DNA of 64,000 nucleotides from Owenia fusiformis (GCA_903813345.2 CAIIXF020000008.1:29080005-29144004); one strand, 5' to 3'; shown: positions 51,270 through 63,927, counted from the stretch's first letter. The notes: a model not told the origin generated them from the sequence alone. A program made the numbers and translations.

Positions 51270-51406
51270 AAGAATTTAAGCCCTGGACTCAGTGCATTGT
51301 TTGCTGAATCAATGAAGGTGTTGTTTCCAAATCTTTGTATGACCGCGAAGCGGGGTTGATTGAAATGAAGCAGCTACAATGCATTGAGTCTTGGGCTTAA
51401 ATTCTT
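51270..51406. mobile_element. Small MITE candidate
   Basis: AGAATTTAAGCCCTGGACTC at the left pairs with GAGTCTTGGGCTTAAATTCT at the right. Confidence 0.6.
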
Positions 51407-51681
51407 TTCACACATTGCAAAATATTTTCTACAAAATCACCTTATAGATACAAAGTCACTGAAAAAATATTTTCAATGAAACGTTTTGCAAGGGTCAAGT
51501 ATTGGCAAAGCATCGATTTCAATCTCTTCATCTTGGCAACCATACAAAATAAATGCGTTATTGATTATTCCATGCACTGTTGTCATGTTTAATACTGTGT
51601 TCGGATTGGCTGGAATCGGACAAACCTTGCCTAGCTATGTGTGGAATATTCATATCTGATGTGTAGGCTACCCTGGTTTTA

Positions 51682-54600
51682 CTATAATCTGTTAATTTGT
51701 TTTTGGTAACCTAGTTCATCATACAGGCCTGAACACCGTTCATCAATATCCCTCACTAAACTCCTTTTAAGCGTATTCTTCCAAAGATGTACTGAAGAAT
51801 TTTTAGACTTGAGCCCCAACATCTTTTTGTGATATGGATAGAAGGGTAATCCAATAAATTCCATTAGAGCCTCAAATGTCTGTATTGGGTTTTTAGTAAC
51901 ATCTTCGTATTTTAACTGCATAAACATGTCTGGGTACTTATTTTCAAGCTCTCGTCTTATCCTTATATCCTTTAACATACGTCCACACAACGAACTGATA
52001 AACTCTTGTTGAGCAACTAATGAATAACTTGGAAATTTTGTCCATTCTGTTTTAAAACGACTGTTAATTTCTCCCCTTGGATCTCGGAGAAGATGGATAA
52101 CTTTCACATTGTCTGAGCAGTTTAGTCTCTGGACGAAGCGGGTGAATCCTTCCATTGTACCTCGAACTTCTTTAGCAAGTACCACCTTGAAATATATGCG
52201 GATGAACAAACAAGTGCAAATATGATCATGATCAGTAGTAGCAGTAGGGTAACCCATTTTTTCATAGACTTATACAATGGCGTTTTATGTAATACTGCGA
52301 TGTTTTTCGATTGCGATATTTGGGTTGATTTCATTTTCAGTTCAATTTATTTATACAAGGGGCGATCCATATATTCTGATAAAAATGCTCTCATTTTGTG
52401 ATTTTTTCACATATCCCTCTCATTTTTTCAGAAAATGTAGATTATGTAATTACACATACAATGCTAAAATATTATTACTATATCTTAAATTATCAATGAG
52501 ATAAGGTTGTCATGGTAACATGTATTAAGGGTAGGCAGGTCAATTAAATTATAACATATAAATATCATAATAACTTGTTATTTTAATTAATTTAAATCAT
52601 GCGGAAATCATGCATTTTAAAAAAAAAGTTTGGTCACAATAGCATTGTTGGACAGAATGGGCCAATTGACATTACATGTAATGAGACACACCAAAAATCA
52701 AATTGTCAGATGAGGTTAATGTGACTGATGCAGAGTGTGACATTAACGGATACATTAGGGAATACCATTAGATATTATTTAATATAATAAGAGGACACTA
52801 TCCTATAAGTAAGAGGACACTATCAGAGACATACGTGGACTCATTAAGTGCATGGGCAAGGTGTTATATCTGAATAAAGAATCTATAGGTAGTATTGTAA
52901 AAAGGAAGGCATGGTCACTGTTGAAGATAATCCACAGTCTGGTTGCAAGAAGAGCTTGCGGACGGAGAATAACACGACGATAAATCGAGATGTTACTTAT
53001 GAAAAGATAGCTATCCCACTGTATAAATTATCAAACAAGGGCAACAGGGGTATGGAACAGATCAATGAATAGTTGGCAATGGCTGGAAGATGCGTTTGAG
53101 CTGCTTAAAATAGGTACCGAGGAATGATTAAGTTAACATATTTATCTATTTTAGATGTTATAATTTAACTGACCTGCCTACCCTAACTACCGGTTACCAT
53201 GGCAACCTTATTTCAAAATTAATTTAAGATATAGCTAAAATATTTTAGCATCGTATGTGTAATTACATAATCTACATGTTCTGAAAAATTGAAAGGGATA
53301 TGTGAAAAAAATCACAAAATGAGAGCATTTTTATCAGAATATATGGATCGCCCCTTGTATAATCCCCGATATCTCCGATACTACTCATAATCAAAGTAAC
53401 ACCATTATATATGTCATTGTAGGAATTTAGTCTTATTTTCTTTACTTTATTACTATTTCTAATGTAATTCAAAATTGGAATTGTTGGATATACGTTTGGT
53501 CATAGAAGGGCATCAGTACAAATAAAATCCCATATTTTCTGAATAGCAAGGTTTTATTAACGATTCCTTCAATTGTTGACCTCAAATTTCTAGTATTTCA
53601 TTTTAGATCATCAGAAAACCAAGAGGGAATATATCTATCATGCATCAAATCTCCGATGCATGAGACCATAGCTAGTTCCACTACCAATATGCTTATAATG
53701 TTTGAATGATAAGAGAAGCCACAGAGTCTGAGTGCTAAAGGGTACAACCATACCTAAGTCTTATTTTAGATTCAAATTTCTTTTACTGGATTTATTTTAA
53801 TTTGCATAACTATTAGATACATATAAGGGTGACATGAAAATTGAACCACTAAAACATATGAATATTCAAGTTAAAGGGAACTTTTTACTACATCCGCCAT
53901 GCTATCTGACCCGAACGAGCCACCTGGTGGTGAAACTGGTAACTAATCGTACTCGCATCCGAATTATGGATCCTATATCCCAACCTTTATTTTAAGAATC
54001 ATTAATGATGCAACCCGTTAGTTGGTTGAAAACTCCAGAAAACCTATCCAGAATATATCATACATAGAACAACTCAGTGATCTCCCCAGCATTAAAGCAA
54101 GTGGGCGCAGCACCCACCTGAGATTTTGAAAATAGGCTTGCACCCACCTGAAAATCCATTTGCACCCACTTGAAAATTAGAAAAATCATGAAAAAGTGGC
54201 ATATTTTGACCAATTCCAGTCTGAATTGTGAAAATGTGAATTTTGCACCCACCTGAGAAAAAATCCTGGGGAGATCACTGCAACTATTAACTAAACAACT
54301 ATCTTTGTTAATATTCTCATAAACTTTGATTTATAAAGTTCAAGAGCTCACCTGAAAGGAGGACGGAATGTATCGCAACAGATTTCAGAGAGTTATAGGT
54401 TGGATTTCGACTTTTTTCTGTGGATTTAAACAGGTGCATATGTTAGGACAATGCATTACCTCAAGGAAAAAACTCTTTGAGATGATAAAATAATTTCAAC
54501 TTTGAGATAGGGAAGGTGCAACCCACCCGCATGTTTTTTCTGAAATGTTGTCCCGATTTTCAACCCTTTAAAGGAATTGGTAGTTTCCCATGTTATTTTC

Positions 54601-56638
54601 CCATAGGGAAAACTTACGTGATGCATTGCTTTCAATTTAACTTTGGTCACTCATAATGGTTATCTTTAAAACACCTAAAGGAATTACTTATTCCTTTGAA
54701 GGGGTTAACTGTGTGTCAAAACGCAACATATTGATGCAACAAAAAATTGAATTTTTGTCCCGACCCCTAGAGTACTTAAACGTCCGCTGGGGGGGGGGGG
54801 GGGGTAACACATATTTTGCCAGTTCACGTGTTCAAGAGTCAAACGAACACGCTTAGATAATTAATAAACATACCAATCTCGATTTGCATAATCCAAGTAC
54901 ACTTTGTATACAAAAATCTGTTTTATTGATGCCGAATGGATTCATTTCACTGTTGGTCATACATTTTGTAAACCCTTCCATATACACATCAGGATATTCA
55001 GGATGAGGTGTGTGCAGGATTGGATATCTCATAATGTCAATCTCCTCCGGGAGTTGGTCCAACTTGCACAGCTGAACTTGCCTGTAAACGTCAGCCTCCA
55101 ACTCCAGCCATTTGTCGCTGATATTATTCCGTCTTGGGAATTTCATTTCCTTAAATGGAAGAGAGCTCGGATTTGCAGTATTATCAGGGTTTGTATGTCG
55201 GCGTTTCACTTCAGGCCAAAGTGGAGCCTACTTCTCAAAGTAGAGGATAGATAGAGAGATCGAATGGAATGGAGTTAAACAAAATAATGTTATTCCTACC
55301 AGTTATGTATTTCAACGTGAACAAATGGCCGATTTACAAAATGCCTAACGTCTCAATAACTTTCTGTGTTGAATATTGTCCAAAAGTAAGGTGATGTCAT
55401 GTCACCATAGCAACCGTAACTCTACCTGAGTTTCATAATCTTATTAGAAACTTTACAGTTTTAGTTGCAAAAGATGGACAATTTTGAAGACAATATTGAT
55501 GCAGATTTAATAAAATGCCAAAACTTTGGAAACTAGAAGACAATGGATGTCATCGATTGTTAGAAATCTAGTTTCCAAGATGATTATGAGAGTGTCTGCC
55601 CCCATATAAATCAAGGAACACATCTCACATCTATTGTAGTGATGTGTTGTGGACCAACCAGATTCGCTTATGCGAAGTAACAGGATTATTGTGCATATCC
55701 ATCTGTTTCTCTGAGGCAGGTGTCTAGATGTTTGGAATCAATATGTTTCAAATAACTATACAAATTGATTCTCTTGATAGATGAATACCCTTATACGTGG
55801 AAAAGTCTACATGTTTCACAGTTATACACATATGAAATTAAAAAACTGATCTATGTCTGGCCGTAGCCGCTTATTATATCAATGTCTGACCATCAGACTG
55901 CAGATGACATGAAAATGATTGATATTTCGTATATTCGTTAAATGAGCCAGGGCACAGGAAAGGGGGTCTTATCACAGATTGTTTCCATATTTTGATTTTT
56001 CAAATGAGCCATGTATGTAAATAATGAATACCTTTTGGACCTGTGGATTCAGGGGCTCGTATACATAAAATATGGAGGGATGTTGGTCCATGGCTGCCCC
56101 CAAAAAGCTAGATCCAGATCTTTCGTATGAGAATATTAGCACAAACTTTTGATCACTACACCCGTCCATCAGTCTTGATATGTGATCTGTTCCCGATATA
56201 TGATCTGAAAAATGGCAATATGGTGAAAAGTAGAATGGAACACTGTATTCTTTTTGTATTCCACGTGAATCATTTAAGAACGTTTCTTTCATTGAATAAT
56301 CTATGTTTTAAATAGTTGGTGACAGTACATGTACCAATGAGAGCATATAGTTTAACTACTTCATATTTTACCACTCTTTCGATATCCCTTACGCGAAGTA
56401 AGATAATTTATGAAAATATTCCCATTCTTCAAATGCCCATATTTGTTTACCTAGAAATTTGTCTTTTGAAATCAAATCTAAAAACACGTAATTAAATTCG
56501 CATTTCTTTTTATCTATCCAAAAGTAAATGTAATTTACCTTTTGTCAATGTGTGTTCTATTCCAAGTAATATGTAATGGCCTGTTGCTAAAAACAAAGCG
56601 AAAACAGTAACTCGTCCAAAGAGCTTCTCCGATATCAT
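51682..56638 (-). CDS. Carbohydrate sulfotransferase, Golgi type II (4 exons, 408 aa)
   Basis: Minus-strand exons 56539-56638, 56032-56300, 54874-55227 and 51682-52185 sum to 1,227 nt and join in frame (phases 1, 0, 0). Exon 1 (MISEKLFGRVTVFALFLATG...) gives a short cytosolic tail and a signal anchor at about residues 10-27. The 5'-phosphosulfate loop is SYERSGSSFLG (91-101). EPLNP follows, then the conserved 'VLAKEVR' strand (243-249), and the 3'-phosphate site is HLLRDPRGEINSR (272-284). These are the CHST/GST family signatures: sulfate is moved from PAPS to a sugar hydroxyl, in the Golgi lumen. The length fits the family (about 390-480). Acceptor sugar and linkage cannot be read from sequence. 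The last intron holds a Tc1-like element. The exon 4 acceptor is a rare AAG. Confidence 0.92.
52356..53357 (+). mobile_element. Tc1/mariner-like element relic (1.0 kb) in the sulfotransferase intron
   Basis: Long inverted ends of about 200 bp start CAAGGGGCGATCCATATATT and are flanked by TA. The core reads, with breaks, IGSIVKRKAW then VEDNPQSGCKKSLRTENNTT, which matches the DNA-binding region of Tc1 transposases (SIV..R...G.VED.PRSGRPR). No DDE region remains. Confidence 0.7.
53818..53975 (+). repeat. Dispersed repeat shared with 39540-39665
   Basis: The block GAGCCACCTGGTGGTGAAACTGGTA and about 100 bp before it match directly. It lies in the sulfotransferase intron. Confidence 0.65.
54789..54804. 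repeat. Homopolymer of 16 G
   Basis: Sixteen consecutive G in the sulfotransferase intron. The length may be uncertain in the assembly. Confidence 0.9.
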
Positions 56639-57871
56639 GTTGCCCCAACAACTCATAACCTTACAAGACATCATGAATAAATTGCTTTTTTGGTTGATAT
56701 GTTAAGTGAACTGCAGTTTAGATGTTAATTTCTCAGTTCAGAAATCTAACTAATGTATGGTTGCACAGCAATCTCATTAATGATCTTTATGACATGAATA
56801 TGTGGATTGCCAATCATATCTCTACTATCTTTTATTCAGCATGGTAAATGTTTATCGATCATATTTTATTTAATAGCATTTATTGCATGAATAGTATATT
56901 ACAATTAACAAAGTGTAATAATGTCAATCGCCCTGAGGCATTAAAAACATATTCACAAATAGATAAAATACATACAGGCAATAACTTGATTGGAAAATAA
57001 ATGTAAAAAAGAATTTAAAAAAGATGTGATAAAATGAATGAGTATGAAGAATGAAATGATGATGGTGAAGGTGACACTAGGACATGAAAAGCATGTTTAC
57101 AAAGTCTGATCAACCTCTGTTTGATGATTCTATAAAATCTGAAACTGCGTGTGCCAGAGATTCATTTGTTTTGAAATTCATTTTATTAGAATTTCCAAAC
57201 AGAAGTAATTTAACTTTGTTTGTCATATTCATTTGCTTGAAATAATCAAACACATTGAATTTTGCAAGCTCTACGAAAAGTTTGTTCCGTTGGGGGTTGT
57301 ATAGGGTGCAATTGAGAAGGAAATGTTTGCTGTCTTCTATTTTATTTCCACATGAACAAGCTGGGGATAAGACTGAATTAAAATTGTGAGCAAAGAAGTG
57401 AGCATTTAGAAATAAATTTTAGTAGTTGGAATGATACATGTATATATTTTCATCCTGAATGGAATTCTTAAGGCGATATTTAAAATGCAAGAATTCTTTT
57501 ATTTGGAGAGAGATTGATCAACATTATTCCAAGAGCTCATAAGTTGGAATGATGGAGAGTTTAATAACCTGGCTGATATATTTCCAGGTACCTTATAGTA
57601 TCGCACTCTTCTCAACTGAGTGTTGTTATGATCAGCTAAATAGGCATTGAATACATTTGACACATATGAAGGTTTCATCTTATTAAAGACTTTAAACATG
57701 TACAAGAGTTTATGGTAATTTCTTCTAGATTCAAGAGTTTTCCAGTTCAGGATGTCAAAAACTTTAATTTTGCTTGATCCATGGATGACTCCACTTATAA
57801 TACAACCAGCTTTATAATGAGTGCTTTCGAGTTTGGCCAGCTCAAATTTTGATGCCGCTGCATAAAATAAA

Positions 57872-59217
57872 TCACCATGGTCTAAAATCGGCAGATGAAG
57901 GCATTGTAAATTTTTTCAAGATGTCTTGAGGTAACTTTTTAGAGATTGCCTTTAAGCCATTTACCATATTTTGATACTTATTTGACACATGTCTAGCATG
58001 GTCATTAAAAGTTAATTTGTGGTCAAAAATAACATCAAGATGCTTATGAGATCGAACCTTTGGAATTTCATCTTTTCCAAGAAATAAGGGTGCAAGGTCG
58101 GGAGCTTCTTGCCTAGATTTAATAAACGTCAAATCCGCACTTTTTGAGGCTTTGAAAAATAACTTCCATGTATCAGACCACTTGGAAATCAGATTCAGAT
58201 CATTTTGAAGAATAGCCAGTGAGTGATTTGGATTTGCTGGGTCAAATTCGCGAAAAATGGATGTATCATCCGCATAAATACAACACAGTGATTTAACTAA
58301 GTCTGGCAAATCGTTGATATAAATGAGAAAAAGAAGTGGTCCTAATAAAGAACCTTGAGGAACCCCTGCATTTACATAGTGATCTTCAGAGGGTTCGGAT
58401 AAATTGCCATTGACGTTAACAAAAAATTTTCTGTTTGAGAGATAGGATTTGATGAGATTTACAGTGGGTTGATCAAAGTTATACTTTGCAAGTTTATAAA
58501 GAAGTAGGTTGTGGGGAACAGTGTCAAATGCAGCCGCTATATCTAGGAAGATCCCTTTAACATTATTACCTGTTTCGAGCCGCTGATGGATAAATTCTGT
58601 AATTGCAACAATTTGGTCTTGCGTGCTGTGTCCCTTTAAAAATCCAGATTGAAAGTTGTATAGTAAATGGTTATTTGTCATATGAAATATCATATTCTTA
58701 TATATGATTTTCTCGAGAACTTTAGAGAGAGTATTTAGAAGAGTTATCGGCCTGTAATTATCAGATTTTTTAAAGATCGGGCATACCGATCCGTTTTTCC
58801 AAATTGTAGGAAATGTTTGATCAAGTAGTATTTGGTTAAATAGTTTAGACAAAGGTTTTGATAAGGATTTTGTGAGCACATTTGAAGCATCTTGTTTGAG
58901 ATTTTGTCTGGGCCACATGCTTTGGATGTGTCAAGATTTTTTAGAATTTCAAATATTTCATTGTCATTTGTAGATAAAGCTTCACTTGTGATGTTGCAAC
59001 GCATTGGAAAGTTTGGTAGAGTAAAAGATTCTACAAAGGTTTTGATAAGGATTTTGAGCACATTTGAAGCATCTTGTTTGAGATTTTGTCTGGGCCACAT
59101 GCTTTGGATGTGTCCAGATTTTTTAGAATTTAAAATATTTCATTGTCATTTGTAGATAAAGCTTCACTTGTGATGTTGCAACGCATTGGAAAGTTTGGTA
59201 GAGTAAAAGATTCTGGA
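57872..59217 (-). pseudogene. Reverse transcriptase region of the non-LTR element, broken
   Basis: The longest open part (57872-58918) carries palm motif A FLDIAAAFDTVPHNLLLYKL, motif B VPQGSLLGPLLFLIYINDLP and the catalytic YADD (YADDTSIF). The start is frameshifted near 58880, and a 184-bp tandem duplication (58849-59216) disrupts the region. A frame with GPDKISNKMLQ lies in the duplicated part. Confidence 0.88.
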
Positions 59218-59819
59218 TTATCAATATGAAATTGAGAAGCAAATAGTTTTAAAAAACACATCAGCCTTTTCGACTGATTTTGTGGCAGTTTTCCCAGAAA
59301 TTGTACAGGTTAGAGAAGGAATGCTACTTGTAAATTTGTTGCCAATAACCTTTGAGATTGTGATCCAGTATACTGAAGGTTTATTTCCTGATTCATCAAG
59401 AGTTTCAAAAAGGCTGTTATAATACCGTTCTTTTTCATTTATAATGGTTTCTTGCACAACTGTGCACTGATCTTTATAAAGTTGGTCATACATAGTAACA
59501 TTTTTTGACAATTTGAGCTTAGAAAATAATCGTGACTTTTTTCGCAGTTCTTTTCTGACTTAATCATTGAACCATGGCTGGTCATTTTCTCTAGTTTTTA
59601 TTTTTTTATGAGGAATGATTTTTTGAAAAATATCAAAAAGACTATTCGAAAATGTTTCGGTCAAAGTATTAATGTTCCTATTGTTTAAAAAGATATCATC
59701 CCATGGGAATCTGTTTATTTCTTCATTCATTAAGTTGTTATCACAATCATCATACTTCCAGATCACTTTTTCAGTTTTGGATTCACGAGAAAATGTTTGA
59801 ACTATAGTTGTGAGTATTG

Positions 59820-60450
59820 TACAGTGGTCAGAGTTTCCAATAGGTTCAAGAACGAGGTTATTTATAATTTTCCCGGGAGAATATGTTAAAACAAGGTCAA
59901 TGCAGGATCTAGAGTTTTTGGTGATTCTGGTCGGTTGATTTATTAGCTGGCAAAGACTAAGCTCATCAATGATGCACTTCAGATCTTTTCCAGCAGTTGA
60001 TAAGATGTCATCATGCCAGAAGGCTGGATTTCTGCAATTAAAATCACCATTTATAATAAGTAGGTCATTTTGCTTTAGTTTTGATTGAACAGAAATAGCC
60101 TATATAACCTATAGCTATTGCAGATAAATATACTGGATCCATTGTTTTGGAGAATTTCAAGCCATATATTTTGAAGGTTAGATACATTCAGGTCATGTCT
60201 AATTTTGAAAGGGACATCCTTATGAACATAGGCTAGAAGACCTAAACCAGTGTCTAAATGAATTGGGTCAGAAAAGTCTGTTATGGAATATTTTGATAAG
60301 TTAGGTAGCCTTCCAGTTTCACAGAGTAGGACGACATAGCATAATGTTGATTTCACCTTGTCTTTAAGCATGTCAAATCTAAGGCCATTTTCAGCTCCTA
60401 TACTATTGATATTACTGAATAGAATTCTTAAATTATCAGGGCCTGGATTT
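59820..60450 (-). pseudogene. APE-type endonuclease region of the non-LTR element, broken
   Basis: Frames read NLRILFSNINSIGAENG near the start (the N of the active site), VVLLCETGRL (the E) and IGNSDHC near 59835 (SDH). These are the usual positions in APE endonucleases. A segment near 60070-60110 is frameshifted. Confidence 0.8.
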
Positions 60451-60886
60451 GGATGAATATCTCAGCTCCACATGTTAAAATTGTTGAGACATTTGGAAAG
60501 AAAACCAAGGAAGAGATACCTGGTACAAGTGTCAAAGTTGCCAACAAAGAACATATATAGATAAGCAGTTTAATATTGAAATAAAAGTACCTATGCTTTA
60601 AAAAGTACATTTTAAACAAGGGAAAAACAATTGACATTGTCAATGTTAATTGGGTCAGAGCAGTCAATATCAAAATAATATAAGGCACCAAAAGTGAATA
60701 AATAGTAATCATATCCACACGTGTGAATATAGTCATGAGGATACTCAAAATAAAGATATAGTACAATGTACTCTTGCTATCTAATGGTGTTTGGTCCTTT
60801 CTGATTAGACAAGATTTAAAAATGATCTGTGTCAAGGCATTAAAAATCCCAATCTGCACCCTATGGATGTTGTAACATACTGGCAT
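60428..60886 (-). pseudogene. Hydrophobic ORF leading into the 2A-like motif
   Basis: 152 codons with several predicted membrane-spanning stretches (YYIFILSILMTIFT, LLVPYIILILTALTQL, LLIYICSLLATLTLVPG). Near the end it reads ILTCG, and 5 nt later the next frame reads DIHPNPGP. This suggests one ancestral frame ILTCG-DIHPNPGP, now shifted. The last 12 codons of this ORF are out of the original frame. Confidence 0.55.
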
Positions 60887-60889
60887 AAT

Positions 60890-62239
60890 TAACCGATTCC
60901 ATGTCTTTCACAGTAGCCTGCACAATCAAATGTTGGTAAGATGATCTGGATGATATAAGAGTGCATGATGATATGGGGATGATGAGTTCAACGTCGTTAA
61001 ACTCAATAACGGCGTTATTTATTATTAAGAATTTTCTTGGGGCCGTTATTGATTTTAACCTCTTTACTATTCTTTCCATTGATGCAAGTTTTGGATCCAC
61101 CGAAACCATTTTTCCGCGATAACATGCAACTGATACTTGACAACAATATAAAAACACATAACATCAAGCGATTCAACACAATATTATTGTATTAAATGGT
61201 CATTTATACGAGTAAAATGAGGTTAAACTTACCAATCTCTAAAAAGAAATTTCCGCATGTCCGTCGTTGTGTCTGTTCGTCCCGGGTTAAAATTTAAACT
61301 ATTGAAACGAAATTGTTGTCAAATAGATTGATAATTATCACGCGATTACTCGGGATAAAATAACCATTTTTGAGGATAGCAGGTATCTTTGATTGATTTA
61401 TATAGCACTTGTATACACACAAAATAGTTATTAATTGCAAACCTACTGTTCATTGATGCAGTGTCGCAATGACGGTTAATTCCTGATACGATTTGAAATT
61501 TCGATGTTACCGGAGCTGACCGATATTTTCGTAAAATTCCAAACCTGTCTCCAATATTTTCGTAATTATGCATCAATATGGTCTAAGGGGGATACGGGAT
61601 GGTATGTATGTATTTATAAGGTATGTATGCATGCTTGAATCACATTCTTTATGTAATATTACCATGTTTTCGGAGTTTAATTAGTTCCGCTTGTTGGAAC
61701 CTGCGGAACGATTAAATTAACGCATCAAGGGCAAAATGGTCATGGAGGTTAGACATAGCCGGGGCCATAAGACATGTCAGATAAGAAACGAGGCCCACGC
61801 TAGGTTTAATGTTGTTGGACTAGGGGATGATATGAAGCAGTCCCATTTATAGGACAGTGTAAGATTTGCATATTGTTGAATTGTTTTGATTTTGTTAGAG
61901 ACTTATTTGACATATAAAGCCAGGTATAAAAGCTTGGACTTATAAATCATAACACCTGTGATCTCAATCAAATCAAAATTAAATTAAAAATGCGATACTG
62001 GATGAAAGGAGAAACACGAAACAAGTTATGTATCTAAGTACTTGTTTTGTTTAACAAATACAAGAGAGGAAATACAAACAAAAATAAACATATAAAGGTT
62101 AACCTTCCGATAGATATTTGAAACGTACACATTTTACAAAAATATCAAACTGGACAGGATATGTTTTGTTGAAAAACTGATAATGAAGATAATATAAAAT
62201 GTACAACATAAGCATCTCAGTCCACTAGTGTGACTGTTA
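60890..62239. other. Intergenic, no supported gene
   Basis: It contains a 98-codon minus-strand ORF (60861-61157) with protein-like composition but no recognised family or clear splice pair. Otherwise AT-rich DNA. Confidence 0.45.
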
Positions 62240-62720
62240 CACCCCAGTCACATTTCCTGCGGCCGCCGTGCGGTATATCATTTCTGCGGCCAGTAACATT
62301 TCTACGCTCGCCGTGGAATTTCTGCGCTCTCATACTTTTGCAGTCACATTTTCCACGGCAGCCGCACGGTGAATTTTAAATTTCTGTTGATAAATAATAC
62401 TTTTTTCATTTTATTTACATTCATAAATGTTATTCATAGTGCTAGGATGTAATATCAAATGAAAAGTGATCGTGAAACATTGACAAATAATGATTCAATC
62501 TTGTTGAGCCAGTTGATTTCTACGGGGACCTCAGAATTGAACAAATATTATGACTCCGAGTTATAATTTCTACGCCTTCCCTGCGGCCTGTAAAAATCTG
62601 CACACGCCGCACGGAGGCCGCAAGGCGAGCGTAGTTTTTCTACGCTCGCCGCAGAAATTCACCGATTTAATTGATCTGCAGTCGACTTGCGGCCGCCGTG
62701 TGACAAATGTGACTGGGGTG
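62240..62720. mobile_element. GC-rich MITE (481 bp) with TTA target duplication
   Basis: CACCCCAGTCACATTT and complement AAATGTGACTGGGGTG are flanked by TTA (62237-62239, 62721-62723). Subterminal GCGGCCGCCGTG/CACGGCGGCCGC and CTACGCTCGCCG blocks are CpG-rich in an AT-rich setting. Fits PIF/Harbinger. Confidence 0.78.
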
Positions 62721-62723
62721 TTA

Positions 62724-63616
62724 GAAACCTAAAAAGGTAGTTTACACAGCAAAACTTGATAGATTGAACAGTAAGTTAGTTGCAATCAATAAAACCTTCC
62801 AAAACGTTACATTGCAAATATAGCAAGATTGTGTGTATACAGTGAGACTTGACTGATTGAACAGTAGTCACGTTTCAGAACACCACAAATACACCCAAGA
62901 GATCCAAGGGTAGGTATAATCAGTCAGGAGTATTGGATGAATGATAATACAAAGTAATCTAATGTGGAAGGTTCACTGATTTCAAACACTCAGCTTCATC
63001 AAGTTTTGTTCATAATAGTTACTATTTAAATGTATGTACAAAGGCCAGCAAACCCACTTACAGCAAAAACAGGCCTCCTAGACTTCCAACAACGCGAACA
63101 TCAGTTCTGATACCGCGAACTACGTTCCTTGCACTCGAACCACGAATCTCATATCGCGAACGTGAAATCTTATGTCGCGCACCACTAGGGTAGACATATT
63201 ATATTGGCCAAGAGATAATCCTTGATATCCTGCACCGACTTTAGGATGATCTGTTTATCCCATACCATCATTGGTCATTTGGTTCACATAGTTCAATTAG
63301 CCAAATGATCAGAAAATTTCCACCCAACCGTGGAATTATTTTCGATATTCACGTCCAGGTTTGATTTCTTGGCCGTGGCCGATTTTCCAGTTCTTTCAAC
63401 TATCCATCCATATTTATTTTCTCGAATCTCTGATTATGAACAGGGATATACCCTCTGTATCCAAAGTATTTTCCTATTGCGAAAACCCTTAAATAACTTT
63501 TGTATAAGGCAAGTAAACTTAATGAAACTTTCCATGCATAATTTGAGGCATATAATACACCCTCTGTGAGGATTTGGAGACAATTGATTGATTTTTACTC
63601 AAAATATCACATATAG
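62724..63616. other. Intergenic, no gene seen
   Basis: A small cluster of CGCGAAC units at 63095-63185; otherwise unremarkable. Confidence 0.45.
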
Positions 63617-63621
63617 AACAT

Positions 63622-63832
63622 CACACTACTATACCTAACACCTAGAAATGCATAAGATACTTTGTTTGTCCAATTGTATTGTTTAGTATATTTTTGAAAG
63701 TGCCCTCCTAGCATCTAATTTTCAACCGATAAACCATTCATAAGGAACAGACAAATAAAAACAAATACATAATCATTACTAATAAGCCAAATGGGTTGCT
63801 CATGAACACCAAATGCAAGGTATAGTAGAGTG
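63622..63832. mobile_element. MITE with CAC-starting ends and 5-bp target duplication, copy 2
   Basis: 211 bp between direct AACAT (63617-63621, 63833-63837). Ends CACACTACTATACCT and AGGTATAGTAGAGTG. It makes up most of the spurious ORF at 63715-63981. Confidence 0.82.
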
Positions 63833-63893
63833 AACATAGCATATACCAAAAACACCGATGTGACTTTTTCCAAGTTTGTGACGTCAAACTTAC

Positions 63894-63927
63894 CTAAGAT
63901 TGCCAAACTGACCAAAGTCATGCTGCT
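63894..63927 (-). other. Possible 34-nt micro-exon at the window edge
   Basis: On the minus strand a TTAGTTTTGCAG acceptor precedes 34 nt, which end at a GTAAGT donor. The gene, if any, lies beyond 64000 and its next exon was not found. Confidence 0.2.

Larger units (their letters stand above)
56865..60890 (-). mobile_element. Degraded APE-type non-LTR retrotransposon (CR1/L2-like group)
   Basis: On the minus strand, from 5' to 3': a hydrophobic ORF, a 2A-like DIHPNPGP (about 60450-60473), an endonuclease region, a reverse transcriptase region, a C-terminal piece (57499-57705) and an AT-rich 3' end with AATAAA near 56880. There are several frameshifts and stops, so it cannot be active. The 5' end is not well defined. 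Confidence 0.85.

Noticed and set aside
60861-61157. 98-codon minus-strand ORF upstream of the retrotransposon
   Set aside because: No family recognised and no splice partners. It may be 5' retrotransposon DNA or chance.
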